Of a DNA stretch of 64,000 bases, positions 8,242 to 17,604 are shown one piece after another. The DNA is from CAYHIW01 sp964356745 (GTDB lineage Bacteria; Patescibacteriota; Microgenomatia; UBA1406; GWC2-37-13). The first letter of the stretch is position 1, and each line of letters begins with the position of its first letter. A program made the translations under genes and the position numbers. Location of the stretch: assembly GCA_964356745.1 (NCBI GenBank), contig CAYHIW010000001.1, positions 1-64,000 on the forward strand, in the 5' to 3' direction. Under the pieces are notes generated by a model, which searched no databases, had not been told where the DNA came from, and saw only the letters and a program-made list of their open reading frames with translations.

Positions 8242-9930
8242 ATGATATCTTTATTTAAGCGCAGCTCCTTAATCTTAAGCAAGCTTTTTTTTGTCTTCTT
8301 TATTTACGCAGCAATTATTTCTTTTTTCTTTTACTTTATCAATCGAGATAAAATCGTAATCCAAAGTAACTCTGTTGAAGAAAACCGGAAAGTAATGTAT
8401 CAAATGATAAACGATCCTAAGGCTAATTCAACAATACAAGGACGTCAATCTATTCAAGTATTTAGAGCAGCTAGCTGTGCTTTTCTGGGTGAAACATGCA
8501 CGAATAATCCTTCTGATGGAGATAGATACTTTAGTCGGAGCCTCTTAGGTTTTGGTGCAAAACTTATTTCATATCCCTTTGCTTATCCTCCCGCATCAGG
8601 TGTTTATTGGACGTACACTAATTTACAAAAATCTGGATTTATATCTCAAACCTACGCCGCTGAAGGTATTGGATTCTCAGCAATTCAACCATTTGCAAAG
8701 CTGTGGTCTGTATTTAGAAATATCGCATACTTACTTCTCGTATTAGTGCTCGTTTCTATAGGTTTTATGATTATGTTTCGAATAAAACTTAATCCACAAA
8801 CACAAATTTCACTATCCAATTCGCTTCCTCGCATCGTACTCACTCTCATTCTTATTACGTTTTCATTTGCTATAGCCGGCTTTATGATTGACTTAATGTA
8901 CGTTCTAATGGTGTTAATCATATCGGTTATTGGTTCTGGGGGTAATATGAATATACCCAATTTACTTAACACCTACCCCACCGCCAGTTTAAAACAATTA
9001 TTTCCTGACATTTATGTAAACCCCTGGACTGTGGGAAACTCGGTACTCAACATTCTCCCCAACATTCTCACGACAGCTATTCGAACCATAGCAGGTACTA
9101 TTGGAGGTATTGGTATTCTTAAACTTGTTGATTATTTAATTCTCGAAACACCAATAAAAGGCTTAACTAATATTGGAGCTGAGGCTAGCGGTTCCGTCCT
9201 AGGCTTTGGTGGTGGAGGAGGAGGAAACATTGGTGGACTACCATGGTTTATCTTATGGCCCATCAGAATTATTATATTTTTAATAAGTTATGGTTTTGCC
9301 GCTCCTTTTTTCATAGCCATACTCATATTGCTGTCGCTTCTTGGTATTATTTTCAGAATTTTTTTTATACTTATGAAAGCGTATATCGAAATACTACTTC
9401 TCATTATTTTTTCTCCAATCATACTTTTGTTAGAAGCTATACCTGGACAAAAAATATTTTCCATGTGGTTTAAGCATTTATTCGTTAATTTACTCATGTT
9501 TCCTTTAGTAATTGCTTTAATCTTGATCTCTAATATCATCATTGGAATTCAAACTAAAAACCCCGACGCTGTTTGGCAACCTCCATTTCTCTATGGAATC
9601 GATGCAAAATCCTTTTCTGTTCTTGTTGGCACGATAATGCTATTTATTATCCCCGACCTTTTAAAAACAACCAAAGCTGCACTTGGCATAAAAGACTCAC
9701 CTCTCAAAGTTGGACTATCTACTTTGTTTGGCGGAGCAACGGGATTAGCTGCAGGAGCATATGGTGGACTGAGTTCATACGGTCATGTCGGATATGCTTT
9801 GAGTCATATTCCTGGAGGGGCGAACTTATTAACGAATCTTACTTCACGATTTACTGGTATCGGTAAAGCTTTCGGAAGAAGACCAAGACCACAAGCTGTT
9901 AAAATTGAACCTGGACAATCATTTGACTAA
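8242..9930 (+). CDS. Polytopic membrane protein, VirB6/TrbL-like
   Basis: A 562-residue protein. One helix lies near the N-terminus, followed by about 110 extracytoplasmic residues with two Cys (SCAFLGETC), then a central set of helices, a Gly-rich loop (GFGGGGGGNIGGL), a second set of helices and a soluble tail of about 75 residues. This layout resembles the VirB6/TrbL inner-membrane component of type IV secretion systems. The ATG at 8242 is preferred over an in-frame TTG at 8236. No ATPase of such a system lies in this window, so the assignment rests on topology and neighbours. Confidence 0.55.
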   Translation: MISLFKRSSLILSKLFFVFFIYAAIISFFFYFINRDKIVIQSNSVEENRKVMYQMINDPKANSTIQGRQSIQVFRAASCAFLGETCTNNPSDGDRYFSRSLLGFGAKLISYPFAYPPASGVYWTYTNLQKSGFISQTYAAEGIGFSAIQPFAKLWSVFRNIAYLLLVLVLVSIGFMIMFRIKLNPQTQISLSNSLPRIVLTLILITFSFAIAGFMIDLMYVLMVLIISVIGSGGNMNIPNLLNTYPTASLKQLFPDIYVNPWTVGNSVLNILPNILTTAIRTIAGTIGGIGILKLVDYLILETPIKGLTNIGAEASGSVLGFGGGGGGNIGGLPWFILWPIRIIIFLISYGFAAPFFIAILILLSLLGIIFRIFFILMKAYIEILLLIIFSPIILLLEAIPGQKIFSMWFKHLFVNLLMFPLVIALILISNIIIGIQTKNPDAVWQPPFLYGIDAKSFSVLVGTIMLFIIPDLLKTTKAALGIKDSPLKVGLSTLFGGATGLAAGAYGGLSSYGHVGYALSHIPGGANLLTNLTSRFTGIGKAFGRRPRPQAVKIEPGQSFD

Positions 9931-9944
9931 TTTAGATATATCTT

Positions 9945-10709
9945 CTAACTAAATCCAGGAATCCTCAATATTGTTACACCTAGAATTTGGAGTATAAAGA
10001 CAGAAAACAATATTACAAAAAGTCCTAAAATACACGACGTAAGATATTCTCTCGCCTTTTTAACTCTTTCAGGATTACCACGAGAAGTCTGAAGTAAAAA
10101 GGACGAGTACATTATACAAATTAATGATAATCCTGACGCAATGCCAATTCCCCATCCAAAAACTGTCTCACGAAGAAATGTTTTAAGATCTGTTTTAAAA
10201 CAACCCATACCCGTCCATATACCCGCTCCATTTTGAACACAACTGAGACAATCTGTCTTTTCGTTTGAGGAATGTATGGTCTTACACAAATTGGCTAGAC
10301 TAGGAGCGGATCCTACAATACACCTACACTCCCCTCCTATATTTTCTGCATTACCCTCAAAACATTTCGGCTGTTCTCCAGCTCCAAAAGTATGTTTAAT
10401 AAAGTTAGCTGTAGTATTAACTATTTGATTTCCAACTAACGAAAATATTGCATTTATTGGAGAAACAATTCTATCAAAAATCCAACCTACGACTGGGATA
10501 TCCGGATGCGGTATTTTAAAATTAATATCTATGTTTCCGTTATTGCAACACTTATTATTAGCAGTTCCACATTTAAGCTGGTCTTCAAATTTTTCAAGTT
10601 GGTTTGCATCTATTACGTCCGCATTTACAACTTGGGAATTTACAAAAGGTAAAAATAGCAGATTTATAATAAATGCCGATGTCACCAATTTTAATATGTA
10701 GGAAGTCAT
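9945..10709 (-). CDS. Cys-rich secreted/membrane protein with pilin-like C-terminal hairpin
   Basis: This protein of about 254 residues has a signal peptide (about 4-25), an extracytoplasmic region with about 14 cysteines in small clusters (for example CGTANNKCC, GGECRC, DCLSC), and two C-terminal membrane helices around a basic loop (GNPERVKKAREYL). That hairpin is the same design as the VirB2/TrbC-like proteins in this window. The cysteines suggest disulfides outside the membrane. It is convergent with the VirB6-like gene, with 14 bases between them. No family name is recognised. Confidence 0.55.
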   Translation of the reverse strand: MTSYILKLVTSAFIINLLFLPFVNSQVVNADVIDANQLEKFEDQLKCGTANNKCCNNGNIDINFKIPHPDIPVVGWIFDRIVSPINAIFSLVGNQIVNTTANFIKHTFGAGEQPKCFEGNAENIGGECRCIVGSAPSLANLCKTIHSSNEKTDCLSCVQNGAGIWTGMGCFKTDLKTFLRETVFGWGIGIASGLSLICIMYSSFLLQTSRGNPERVKKAREYLTSCILGLFVILFSVFILQILGVTILRIPGFS

Positions 10710-10758
10710 CACTTATATATCTTAGTAAGATTACCTCTTATTTTCAATTGAATTACAT

Positions 10759-13755
10759 CTATCGCTTCTTTGATTCGTCTTTTAAAACTCCTCGAAGAGT
10801 AGCGTATAAATATAGCACAAGCAGTAGTGGTAATTTTCTTGTAATAAAGTCTTTGAATAAATCTTTTTTTGTAGAAGCATACTGTTCTCTAAGCACTTTT
10901 CCTGGAGTCATATTTTGAGTCTCATGAATTATCTTATTACCTAATGGTATACCCATAAACTTTCTTTCAATAACTAATGGTCTATCTGGTAATCCTCCCT
11001 GATAACTCAAGTCGTATGGGCCTTCTTTTGGCAAGATTCTTTCACGCTCACAAGTAGTAATAAATAAGTCTACATCATCAGGATCCCACTCCCAAACACC
11101 GCGCCATGTTCCTGCAAAATGTGCTGCGAGTGAGTTTGGTCTTCCTGCAGTTAACAATTTTGTAATCAGATTGGTAGACGCCACATCTTTCTTAAAATAA
11201 GCAGTGGTCAACCCTACCATGTACGTTGCAAATCTTGTTGAAATCTCCTGACCATGTATCTGTTCCAATATAGTCTTCATTGATTTCAAGCTTTTGGTTA
11301 ACTCCCCCATATCTTTGTTTTGACTAATCGAGATTGGATGAAGAAGGTCTAGATATTTCTGCATTTCTTGAACAACTCCTTGTTCAATCTGACCAGTATC
11401 TTTTAGGGATCTCGATAGAGTTCTTGGCCCTGATGAACGAAAAGCTAAAAACGCAGTGTCCAACTCTTCCGTTGCTAACGCAAACGGAATTTCTCTATTT
11501 TTAATCTTACCTTGAAGAGTATCTAACGCATTTTTATCCTGTACTACGTCATTAATGGTATGAAATAATCTCACTACTTTCTCAGTATCGTACGACGAAC
11601 CCGTTAAGTACTTTCTAATACTCTCTTCGGTAACTTTATAGTCATCTGTTTGAAACTGTGAGAGATCTTTTTTATCATCTGGTTGCTTCTTGAGAAAGTC
11701 CCTCATCTGTTCACTTATATCTGCTCGCAGTTTCACCTCGACAAACTCCAAGCCCCTCATAATTTTAGTAAGTTCATCACTGTCCCATCCGAGCTTTAAT
11801 CGCGTCAGTTCCCACAATCTTATACCACCTTCTGCTTGACGATCCCTCTCAATTCGTACCACCTTTGTTGGCATACGTTGATGTAATAAATTAATGAATA
11901 CTTTACTCATAAAAGATCCTTCGTATTCTTGTAGTTTTGGTTTTATCTTTTTTATTTTTTGCTTTATTCTAGCCTTATCTTTATCGTTTGCCTTTTGTAA
12001 TTGCGCTTCAAGACTGGTATGTTCTGCACGTAGATTGTGATATTCCTCTTGAGGGAAAAGACTAGATAAATCAGAATTGTTTAGATATTTCTTACCTAGA
12101 TAAGAAAAAAGCTCGTCTTTTTGCTTATCAGTCATTGCGAAAATCTTCTCCTTATCGTCTAACGTTTTCACTGCTTCGTATCCGATATTTTCAAGTGCCC
12201 TAAAAGATGCCGGGTAATCTAACGTATTTGCCGTGCTACCCTCATACTGCAACCACCCTTCAGTTGCAGCTACCATACGCCAGCCACCTCGCGTAATAAG
12301 ACTTCCCCCTCGTCCAATATTAGGAAGGACATCAATAAACATTGTCCCACCAGTCATTTTCTGATCAATCTTACCTTCTAGGAAGGATGCTTTAAAAGCT
12401 TCTAAATTTTCCCACAACTTAGTATGATCCCATTTTCGCATAAGCTTTGGGTCTGTCATCCATACAGGCATATAAATCAATGGACCTTTATCAACTCCTT
12501 CGGCCTGCCAACGTAAAAAGTGGTGTAAGGGATTTAGCGGTGTTAATGCAGCAGTGTCATTTGTATAATAACTACGAAATGTTGGGAGTCCTTTATCAAA
12601 CGTTACGTTTGGATCTGCCCATGCAGCAGTCTCCACCTCGCTTAACCAAATACCCTTGGCCAATCCTATCCCCATAGAAAGAGCTCGACGAAGTCTCCAC
12701 TGCTCTCCACCGTCATCAAGTTCGGGATAGAATTGCTTAAGATCTTCTGAAACACGCTGTTGAAATTCAGATTCGATTTTAAAAAAGTCGTCACTAAACA
12801 TATCGGACTGGTGTATCCATCCATTTTGAACAAACTCTTCCTCTAGATATTTTGTGTAAAGCCTAAATGCCGTCATAAACTTGTCGCTGTCTGGAAGATG
12901 CATCATGGTGTCAATATCACCCGAGTTAATCTTTTCTGCATAAGCGCCCAGCTGTCCCCAAAACCCATTCTCTCCCCCTTGCTGAAAATAAAAGGACCTC
13001 ACGTTATGTAAATATTCTCTGATGTGATCTTCTGTGTCTAGTTGATTTGCTATATTGTCCAGAAACTCAGAGAGTCCAACTTCCTGTCGACCAGGAGTCG
13101 GAATACACTTAGTCACGGTAATAAGCTTTTTAGGATTGTCTGGATCGTTTGTGTCAATTTCTTTTTGACCTAAATCACGAATTGCATGAAGTCTTAAAAA
13201 GGCCTTATCCATTAATCCTTCTGGTAGATGCTTCGCCTCATTTTCCAATCGTAACGACATTGCACGAATTGCAGTCTTGAAGTGTTCTGTCGCAGACTCA
13301 ATATTGTCATAAAATCCTCCCTTACGCTTAATTGTTTCAAAATCTTCCCTGGGACGTTCACGATCAACACGTGAAAACATCTTGCTAAACGTAAGTACAA
13401 TTTTCCCTTCCATAATTCTACTTATCTCTTCTTCAAGTTCTGTTCCCTCTGGAGCTCGATGATGTCTTGCATGAAATTTAGCCTGCGCTTCGCCTGTAAT
13501 TTTTTGTACTAAAACATCAAGACCATTGAGGGTATAAAGAGCTTTCACTGTCTCTTGATCTCCTTGTTCTAAAAACGTCCTGTAATAATTGTTCCAATCT
13601 TGATCAAACTTATGTTCGCCCATCTCCTCATTATTAGGATGGGATTTATCGGGCAACTCTCTTTCTGTAGGTCTTCTTGTTTGTTCTGTTCTTGGTTCTT
13701 CAACGGGTTTTATTGGCTCGTCTTTTGGAATTGGTCTTTCATTGTGTTCTGCCAT
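10759..13755 (-). CDS. Large uncharacterised protein, 998 residues
   Basis: No family was recognised. The first 55 residues are charged and Pro-rich (KDEPIKPVEEPRTEQTRR). The body is soluble-looking and rich in helices and charged residues, including a basic coiled-coil stretch near residue 590 (DKARIKQKIKKIKPKL). The only hydrophobic segment is at the extreme C-terminus (LPLLLVLYLYATL), which could act as a tail anchor. It lies upstream of, and on the same strand as, the Cys-rich pilin-like gene, so it may be the cytoplasmic partner of that envelope machine. A TATAAT box lies 7 bases before its ATG. Confidence 0.7.
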   Translation of the reverse strand: MAEHNERPIPKDEPIKPVEEPRTEQTRRPTERELPDKSHPNNEEMGEHKFDQDWNNYYRTFLEQGDQETVKALYTLNGLDVLVQKITGEAQAKFHARHHRAPEGTELEEEISRIMEGKIVLTFSKMFSRVDRERPREDFETIKRKGGFYDNIESATEHFKTAIRAMSLRLENEAKHLPEGLMDKAFLRLHAIRDLGQKEIDTNDPDNPKKLITVTKCIPTPGRQEVGLSEFLDNIANQLDTEDHIREYLHNVRSFYFQQGGENGFWGQLGAYAEKINSGDIDTMMHLPDSDKFMTAFRLYTKYLEEEFVQNGWIHQSDMFSDDFFKIESEFQQRVSEDLKQFYPELDDGGEQWRLRRALSMGIGLAKGIWLSEVETAAWADPNVTFDKGLPTFRSYYTNDTAALTPLNPLHHFLRWQAEGVDKGPLIYMPVWMTDPKLMRKWDHTKLWENLEAFKASFLEGKIDQKMTGGTMFIDVLPNIGRGGSLITRGGWRMVAATEGWLQYEGSTANTLDYPASFRALENIGYEAVKTLDDKEKIFAMTDKQKDELFSYLGKKYLNNSDLSSLFPQEEYHNLRAEHTSLEAQLQKANDKDKARIKQKIKKIKPKLQEYEGSFMSKVFINLLHQRMPTKVVRIERDRQAEGGIRLWELTRLKLGWDSDELTKIMRGLEFVEVKLRADISEQMRDFLKKQPDDKKDLSQFQTDDYKVTEESIRKYLTGSSYDTEKVVRLFHTINDVVQDKNALDTLQGKIKNREIPFALATEELDTAFLAFRSSGPRTLSRSLKDTGQIEQGVVQEMQKYLDLLHPISISQNKDMGELTKSLKSMKTILEQIHGQEISTRFATYMVGLTTAYFKKDVASTNLITKLLTAGRPNSLAAHFAGTWRGVWEWDPDDVDLFITTCERERILPKEGPYDLSYQGGLPDRPLVIERKFMGIPLGNKIIHETQNMTPGKVLREQYASTKKDLFKDFITRKLPLLLVLYLYATLRGVLKDESKKR

Positions 13756-13762
13756 ATCTTCG

Positions 13763-13768
13763 ATTATA
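13763..13768 (-). promoter_or_regulatory. -10 box TATAAT, 7 bases before the 998-residue gene
   Basis: The perfect consensus box lies seven bases before the ATG at 13755 with no ribosome binding site between, predicting a leaderless transcript. Confidence 0.55.
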
Positions 13769-13837
13769 ACAGCTTGATAAAGTGAAAAAATTGAAAATGA
13801 AGATTTTGGGAAATAATGAAGGGCTAATATGATATAC

Positions 13838-14020
13838 TTAAGATTCCGCGGCTTTATTGAGTATATTTACCGTTAACGAGTCTTTTCTTACTTCTTCCCA
13901 CTTCCAACAATCGCTGCATAGAGATTTGAAAAGAAGAAAGTTGAGCAAGTCAAACAACAACGTTAAAGGAGTGAGGAGTAATAGGAGGATGTTAGAAAAG
14001 ATCTTCTGACTTTTCTTCAT
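13838..14020 (-). CDS. Possible small membrane protein downstream of jag
   Basis: A 60-residue frame with one long hydrophobic stretch (about 10-31) and a CSDC motif. It overlaps the end of jag by 29 bases, so it may be a short downstream gene of the yidC-jag unit. No family was recognised and the overlap is longer than the usual 4 bases here, so chance is not excluded. Confidence 0.35.
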   Translation of the reverse strand: MKKSQKIFSNILLLLLTPLTLLFDLLNFLLFKSLCSDCWKWEEVRKDSLTVNILNKAAES

Positions 14021-14483
14021 GTTTTTCTGCTCCCTTAGAGTCGATCACCAATCGTCTATCTCTACCCTCGCCTTGAGAATACGAGGTAAGATCTGGGTAA
14101 TTTTTGGTTACATATTCATGTACGAGTTTTCGCTCATACGATGAAAGACCTCGAATATATGCAGATGCATGTGTGTCTATTGCTTTTTGTGCGTATTTAT
14201 CAGCAATCTCATGAAGTCGCTCTTCCTGTTTCTCTCGATAATCGTTTACGTTCATCAAGACCTCAACCGATTCTCCAGCTTTCTTATACATGACAACTTC
14301 AAGTATTTTCTGAAGTGCTTTAATCGTCTCTCCGTGTCGTCCAATGACTACGGGTGCCTCTTCGTCAGTCTTAACGGTCACGTGATAAACACCAGCGTCT
14401 TCGGTGACTTCGACTTCAAACTTGTCGACGATCTTTGTAAGAAGTTCTTGAACCTCTGATTTAATTATTTCTGCTTTATCCAT
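13992..14483 (-). CDS. jag: KH-R3H RNA-binding protein Jag/KhpB
   Basis: A 163-residue protein with a type II KH domain (VIGRHGETIKALQKILEV, about 47-64) and an R3H domain (RGLSSYERKLVHEYV, about 112-126, with the conserved Arg/His). Jag proteins bind RNA and are encoded next to yidC across bacteria, as here, where it starts 8 bases after yidC. The N-terminal Jag domain of longer homologues is missing. The acidic/Lys tail (KGAEKHEEKSEDLF) looks disordered. Confidence 0.9.
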   Translation of the reverse strand: MDKAEIIKSEVQELLTKIVDKFEVEVTEDAGVYHVTVKTDEEAPVVIGRHGETIKALQKILEVVMYKKAGESVEVLMNVNDYREKQEERLHEIADKYAQKAIDTHASAYIRGLSSYERKLVHEYVTKNYPDLTSYSQGEGRDRRLVIDSKGAEKHEEKSEDLF

Positions 14484-14491
14484 ACGGACTT

Positions 14492-15295
14492 TTAACTTTT
14501 AGAGTTGCGATATTGTATTATACTGAAAATTGAAAAAATGTTCCAGTAAAGCGACAAACCAACCGGTAAACTAAACGCAAACCATCCAATAAATAGAGGG
14601 AATATGTATTTCATCTGCATGTTCATAGCTTTCTGAAAGTCTTCTCCCGAACTCGTCTTCTCTGCTTTTTTATCTTTTGATTCTTTGGTAGGCTTGCCAT
14701 CCAAAGCTTTAGCGGCGGATGGTTGCATTGTCTGCGCCTGGTAATACTGTAAAACTGCAGTAATCACGGGAATAAGATAGTAGTATCCAAGTCCTGCTTT
14801 TTGAGGTGACAGCGCAAGATTAAATCCAAGAAAACCAGGATCTATTGTGATTATTTTTAAGAATGGCGCATAAAGAACGCTGTTAATATTTGCAATGACC
14901 TTCGCGCCATTACCGTTGAGAAGAAATACCGACAATGTCTGATACAATCCAATGAAAATAGGAATCTGAATGATCATGAACAAACAACCTGAAGCCGGAT
15001 TGATACCCGCCTGTTGATACAACTTCATCTGTTCTTGCTGTAGTTTTGCTTTGTCTCCCTTATGTTTTTTCTGAATCTTATCCAAATGTGGTTTAAGCTC
15101 CTGCATTTTCTTGGCAGTATGAAGCTGCTTGTGAAAAAACGGGTTCAGGATAAGTCGAATAAATACCGTCAATGCAATGATCGCAAATCCAAAAGCTCCA
15201 GGAAGGTGTACTTTCTCAAATAAAGTGTGGAATAAAACAAGGAGATTAAGTATTGGGATGACAAAAAGATCGTTGAAGAAGTTGTGAGATATCAT
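14492..15295 (-). CDS. yidC: Membrane protein insertase YidC/Oxa1
   Basis: A 267-residue, five-helix insertase of the short Oxa1/YidC2 kind without the large periplasmic domain. FAIIALTVFIRLILNPFF gives the helix with the conserved groove Arg, followed by the charged hairpin (MQELKPHLDKIQKKHKGD). A second charged insertion (KPTKESKDKKAEKTSSGEDF) precedes the last two helices. It inserts membrane proteins on its own or with SecYEG. It starts two bases after rpmH ends, so rpmH-yidC-jag form one operon, with no rnpA between. Confidence 0.93.
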   Translation of the reverse strand: MISHNFFNDLFVIPILNLLVLFHTLFEKVHLPGAFGFAIIALTVFIRLILNPFFHKQLHTAKKMQELKPHLDKIQKKHKGDKAKLQQEQMKLYQQAGINPASGCLFMIIQIPIFIGLYQTLSVFLLNGNGAKVIANINSVLYAPFLKIITIDPGFLGFNLALSPQKAGLGYYYLIPVITAVLQYYQAQTMQPSAAKALDGKPTKESKDKKAEKTSSGEDFQKAMNMQMKYIFPLFIGWFAFSLPVGLSLYWNIFSIFSIIQYRNSKS

Positions 15296-15297
15296 TA

Positions 15298-15435
15298 TTA
15301 TATAGTTAGCTTCTTACGCCCCTTAAGTCTTCTGCGTTTAATAACTGCTCTGCCGTCTTTGGTTGACATTTTTTTCAAAAAACCATGCTTACGCAATCGT
15401 TTTTTCTTCTTTGGCTGATAAATTTGTTTTCCCAT
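15298..15435 (-). CDS. rpmH: Ribosomal protein bL34
   Basis: A 45-residue, very basic protein read from the ATG at 15435. The pattern [17 protein letters not shown] followed by [16 protein letters not shown] is the bL34 signature. Its ATG shares one base with the stop of valS (TAATG). In most bacteria rpmH is followed by rnpA and then yidD/yidC; here yidC follows after 2 bases. Confidence 0.95.
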   Translation of the reverse strand: MGKQIYQPKKKKRLRKHGFLKKMSTKDGRAVIKRRRLKGRKKLTI

Positions 15436-17576
15436 TAATTTTCTAAAATATATTTATTTTTAAATTTGTGATGAACTGAGTCTGTGACAAACGGAACAAA
15501 GGGATGAAGAAGAACGAGACTCTTAAGCAAAACCTCTTCTAGCACCTTTAGAACACTAATATTACCATTTTTTACTTCTTCTTTCAACTTTTCAATGTAA
15601 TGATCCGCCAATCGGTGCCATACAAACTCATACGTCAACCCAAACGCCTGCGAATACTGATGCTTCTCCATCTGCAAATGATACTCTTTCTCAATTTTTT
15701 GAAACTCATTAGTTAATTCATCCATCGTTTCTTTTTGTTTTGAGTTGTCGTTTTGAACTTTGAACTTTGAACTTTGAACTTGAGGAAGATTTGTGTAAAC
15801 AAATCTTCCGATGTTCCATATCTTATTCGCAAAATTTCGCATTCCTCGCACTTTATCCTCTGAAAATCGCTGATCCACACCCGCTCCTACTTCGAAAATT
15901 AAAGAAGCGCGAAGCGCATCTGCGCCATACTTATCAACCATGGTAAGAGGATTTACCACGTTACCTTTTGATTTACTCATCTTTTGCCCCTTAGAATCTC
16001 GTACCAGTCCGTGTAGATATACTTCTTTAAAGGGCACCTTCTCGGTCGCGTACAGTCCAAGCATGATCATGCGACATACCCACCATGGCAAAATATCATA
16101 ACCCGTCTCCATCACAGACGTAGGATAAAAATAATTGAAAAATGAATTGTCATCAAGCTTTTCACTTTGCACTTTTAACTTTTCGCTTGAGCAACTCATC
16201 AAAGTTGCGAATGGCCACTGTCCCGAAGAAAACCACGTATCAAACGTATCAGTGTCTTGTTCAAAATCACAATCTCCACAGATCTCACACTTCTTCGGCT
16301 TTTCCACACTCACAAACCACTCCTCGTCTTTCATACAACGATATGCCGGAATCCGTATTCCCCATACTATCTGCCGTGAAATATTCCAGTCATGAAAATT
16401 AGTAAGCCAGTCTATTGCTATTTTTTCAAACCGTTTTGGCGTAAACGAAATCTTCTTTGATTTTATTGCTTTAACTGCATTCTCTGTAAGTGGCTTTACT
16501 TTTACAAACCACTGAGGCATAAGCATTGGCTCAAGTGTCCGTGCGCATTTATAACACGTCGAGACAACGTGAATATAATCGTTATCCACTTTAGCCATTA
16601 AGCCTCTTTTTGTCAGATCCGCAACTACAAGCTCTCGCGCTTTTGCCACCTTGAGTCCTTCATACTTCCCTGCAACCGCTGTTAATCGACCTTCAAAATT
16701 GATTGTTTGTTTAAACTCAAGATTGTGACGTTTGGCGATCTCAAAATCGTTGAAGTCGTGCGCTGGAGTTACCTTCATGACCCCAGTACCAAACTCTGGA
16801 TCAACAACATCATCTGCGATAACTTTTAGTTTAAAAGCACCGTTCAAACCTTCTACTTCAACGTCTTTGCCAATCCACTGCGCATATCGTTTATCTTTGG
16901 GATTTACCACAACCGCAGTGTCACCAAACTTGGTCTCAGGACGGACTGTTGCAAGAGTAAACGGACCATATTTCATATAATACAGAGGGTCTACTCTTTC
17001 GACGTGATTTACTTCCAAGTCAGAGAAGCTGGTACCACAGTGCGTACAGTAATTAACCAATCGATTGTCTCTGTAGATAAGTCCCTCATCGAACATCTTC
17101 TTAAATGTTTTATATACTATGATCATTGTGTCTTCGTCGAGCGTGAACTTCTTCTTACTCCAGTCGAGAGCAAATCCTAGCTTACGCAGTTGATTCTCCA
17201 TGTTTCCCCTATTTTGTTGCACAAAATCCCAGATCATTTGATAGAGCGTATCGCGATCGTAGTCAAATCTGCTTTTCCCTTCTTTTTTCAGATGCTTCTC
17301 AAATACAAACTGTGTCTCAAAACCAGCATGATCTGCGCCCGGCAACCACAATGTATTAAACCCTTGTAGTTTACGGTAGCGAATCATAATGTCTTCATAT
17401 ACATACATTGCATGCCCCATATGAAGATCTGCATTAGCGTTAGGTGGAGGAAGTATTATGCAGAATGACTTTTCTTTCTTGAAATTTTTATCAATTGTGG
17501 CCTTAAAAAGATCTTTTTCTTCCCACTGTTGATACAGTAAATCTTCGTGCTCGGATGGAATAAACGTTTTGTCCAC
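15435..17576 (-). CDS. valS: Valyl-tRNA synthetase (compact)
   Basis: A class I aminoacyl-tRNA synthetase. HMGH (52-55) is the HIGH motif and KMSKS lies at 532-536. The editing domain shows [14 protein letters not shown] (209-222). Zinc-type Cys pairs occur at CTHC, CYKC and CEICGDC. At 713 residues it is shorter than typical ValRS (about 880-950) and lacks the C-terminal coiled coil. Two short tracts (about 463-474 [12 protein letters not shown] and 601-612 [12 protein letters not shown]) come from AT-rich repeats inserted in frame. The start is GTG at 17576, with TATAAT five bases upstream. Confidence 0.95.
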   Translation of the reverse strand: MDKTFIPSEHEDLLYQQWEEKDLFKATIDKNFKKEKSFCIILPPPNANADLHMGHAMYVYEDIMIRYRKLQGFNTLWLPGADHAGFETQFVFEKHLKKEGKSRFDYDRDTLYQMIWDFVQQNRGNMENQLRKLGFALDWSKKKFTLDEDTMIIVYKTFKKMFDEGLIYRDNRLVNYCTHCGTSFSDLEVNHVERVDPLYYMKYGPFTLATVRPETKFGDTAVVVNPKDKRYAQWIGKDVEVEGLNGAFKLKVIADDVVDPEFGTGVMKVTPAHDFNDFEIAKRHNLEFKQTINFEGRLTAVAGKYEGLKVAKARELVVADLTKRGLMAKVDNDYIHVVSTCYKCARTLEPMLMPQWFVKVKPLTENAVKAIKSKKISFTPKRFEKIAIDWLTNFHDWNISRQIVWGIRIPAYRCMKDEEWFVSVEKPKKCEICGDCDFEQDTDTFDTWFSSGQWPFATLMSCSSEKLKVQSEKLDDNSFFNYFYPTSVMETGYDILPWWVCRMIMLGLYATEKVPFKEVYLHGLVRDSKGQKMSKSKGNVVNPLTMVDKYGADALRASLIFEVGAGVDQRFSEDKVRGMRNFANKIWNIGRFVYTNLPQVQSSKFKVQNDNSKQKETMDELTNEFQKIEKEYHLQMEKHQYSQAFGLTYEFVWHRLADHYIEKLKEEVKNGNISVLKVLEEVLLKSLVLLHPFVPFVTDSVHHKFKNKYILEN
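15752..15783. repeat. Four tandem copies of TTTGAAC inside valS
   Basis: Four exact 7-base units at 15752-15779 plus a partial unit. Read on the minus strand they encode the SSKFKVQN tract of ValRS, a flexible insertion between the catalytic and anticodon-binding domains. Related tracts occur at 16159, 49801 and 57058. Confidence 0.75.
16159..16188. repeat. Degenerate AT-rich repeat of the TTTGAAC type in valS
   Basis: An imperfect run of 'ttttcactttgcacttt' type units encoding [12 protein letters not shown] in ValRS. It resembles the 15752 repeat in both DNA pattern and encoded peptide. Confidence 0.5.
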
Positions 17577-17581
17577 GAGTT

Positions 17582-17596
17582 ATTATACCGTATAAT
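17582..17596. promoter_or_regulatory. Palindromic divergent promoter of valS and the DUF2298 gene
   Basis: ATTATAC-C-GTATAAT is a near-perfect palindrome containing TATAAT on each strand. The minus box (17587-17582) is 5 bases before the valS GTG at 17576. The plus box (17591-17596) is 8 bases before the ATG at 17605. Both genes would have leaderless mRNAs from one 28-base intergenic region. Confidence 0.65.
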
Positions 17597-17604
17597 AATT
17601 AGCT

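Noticed and set aside
13832..13850. Plus-strand extended -10 (TGATATACT) near 13830
   Set aside because: No plus-strand gene or hairpin follows; it lies before the antisense of jag and is probably chance.
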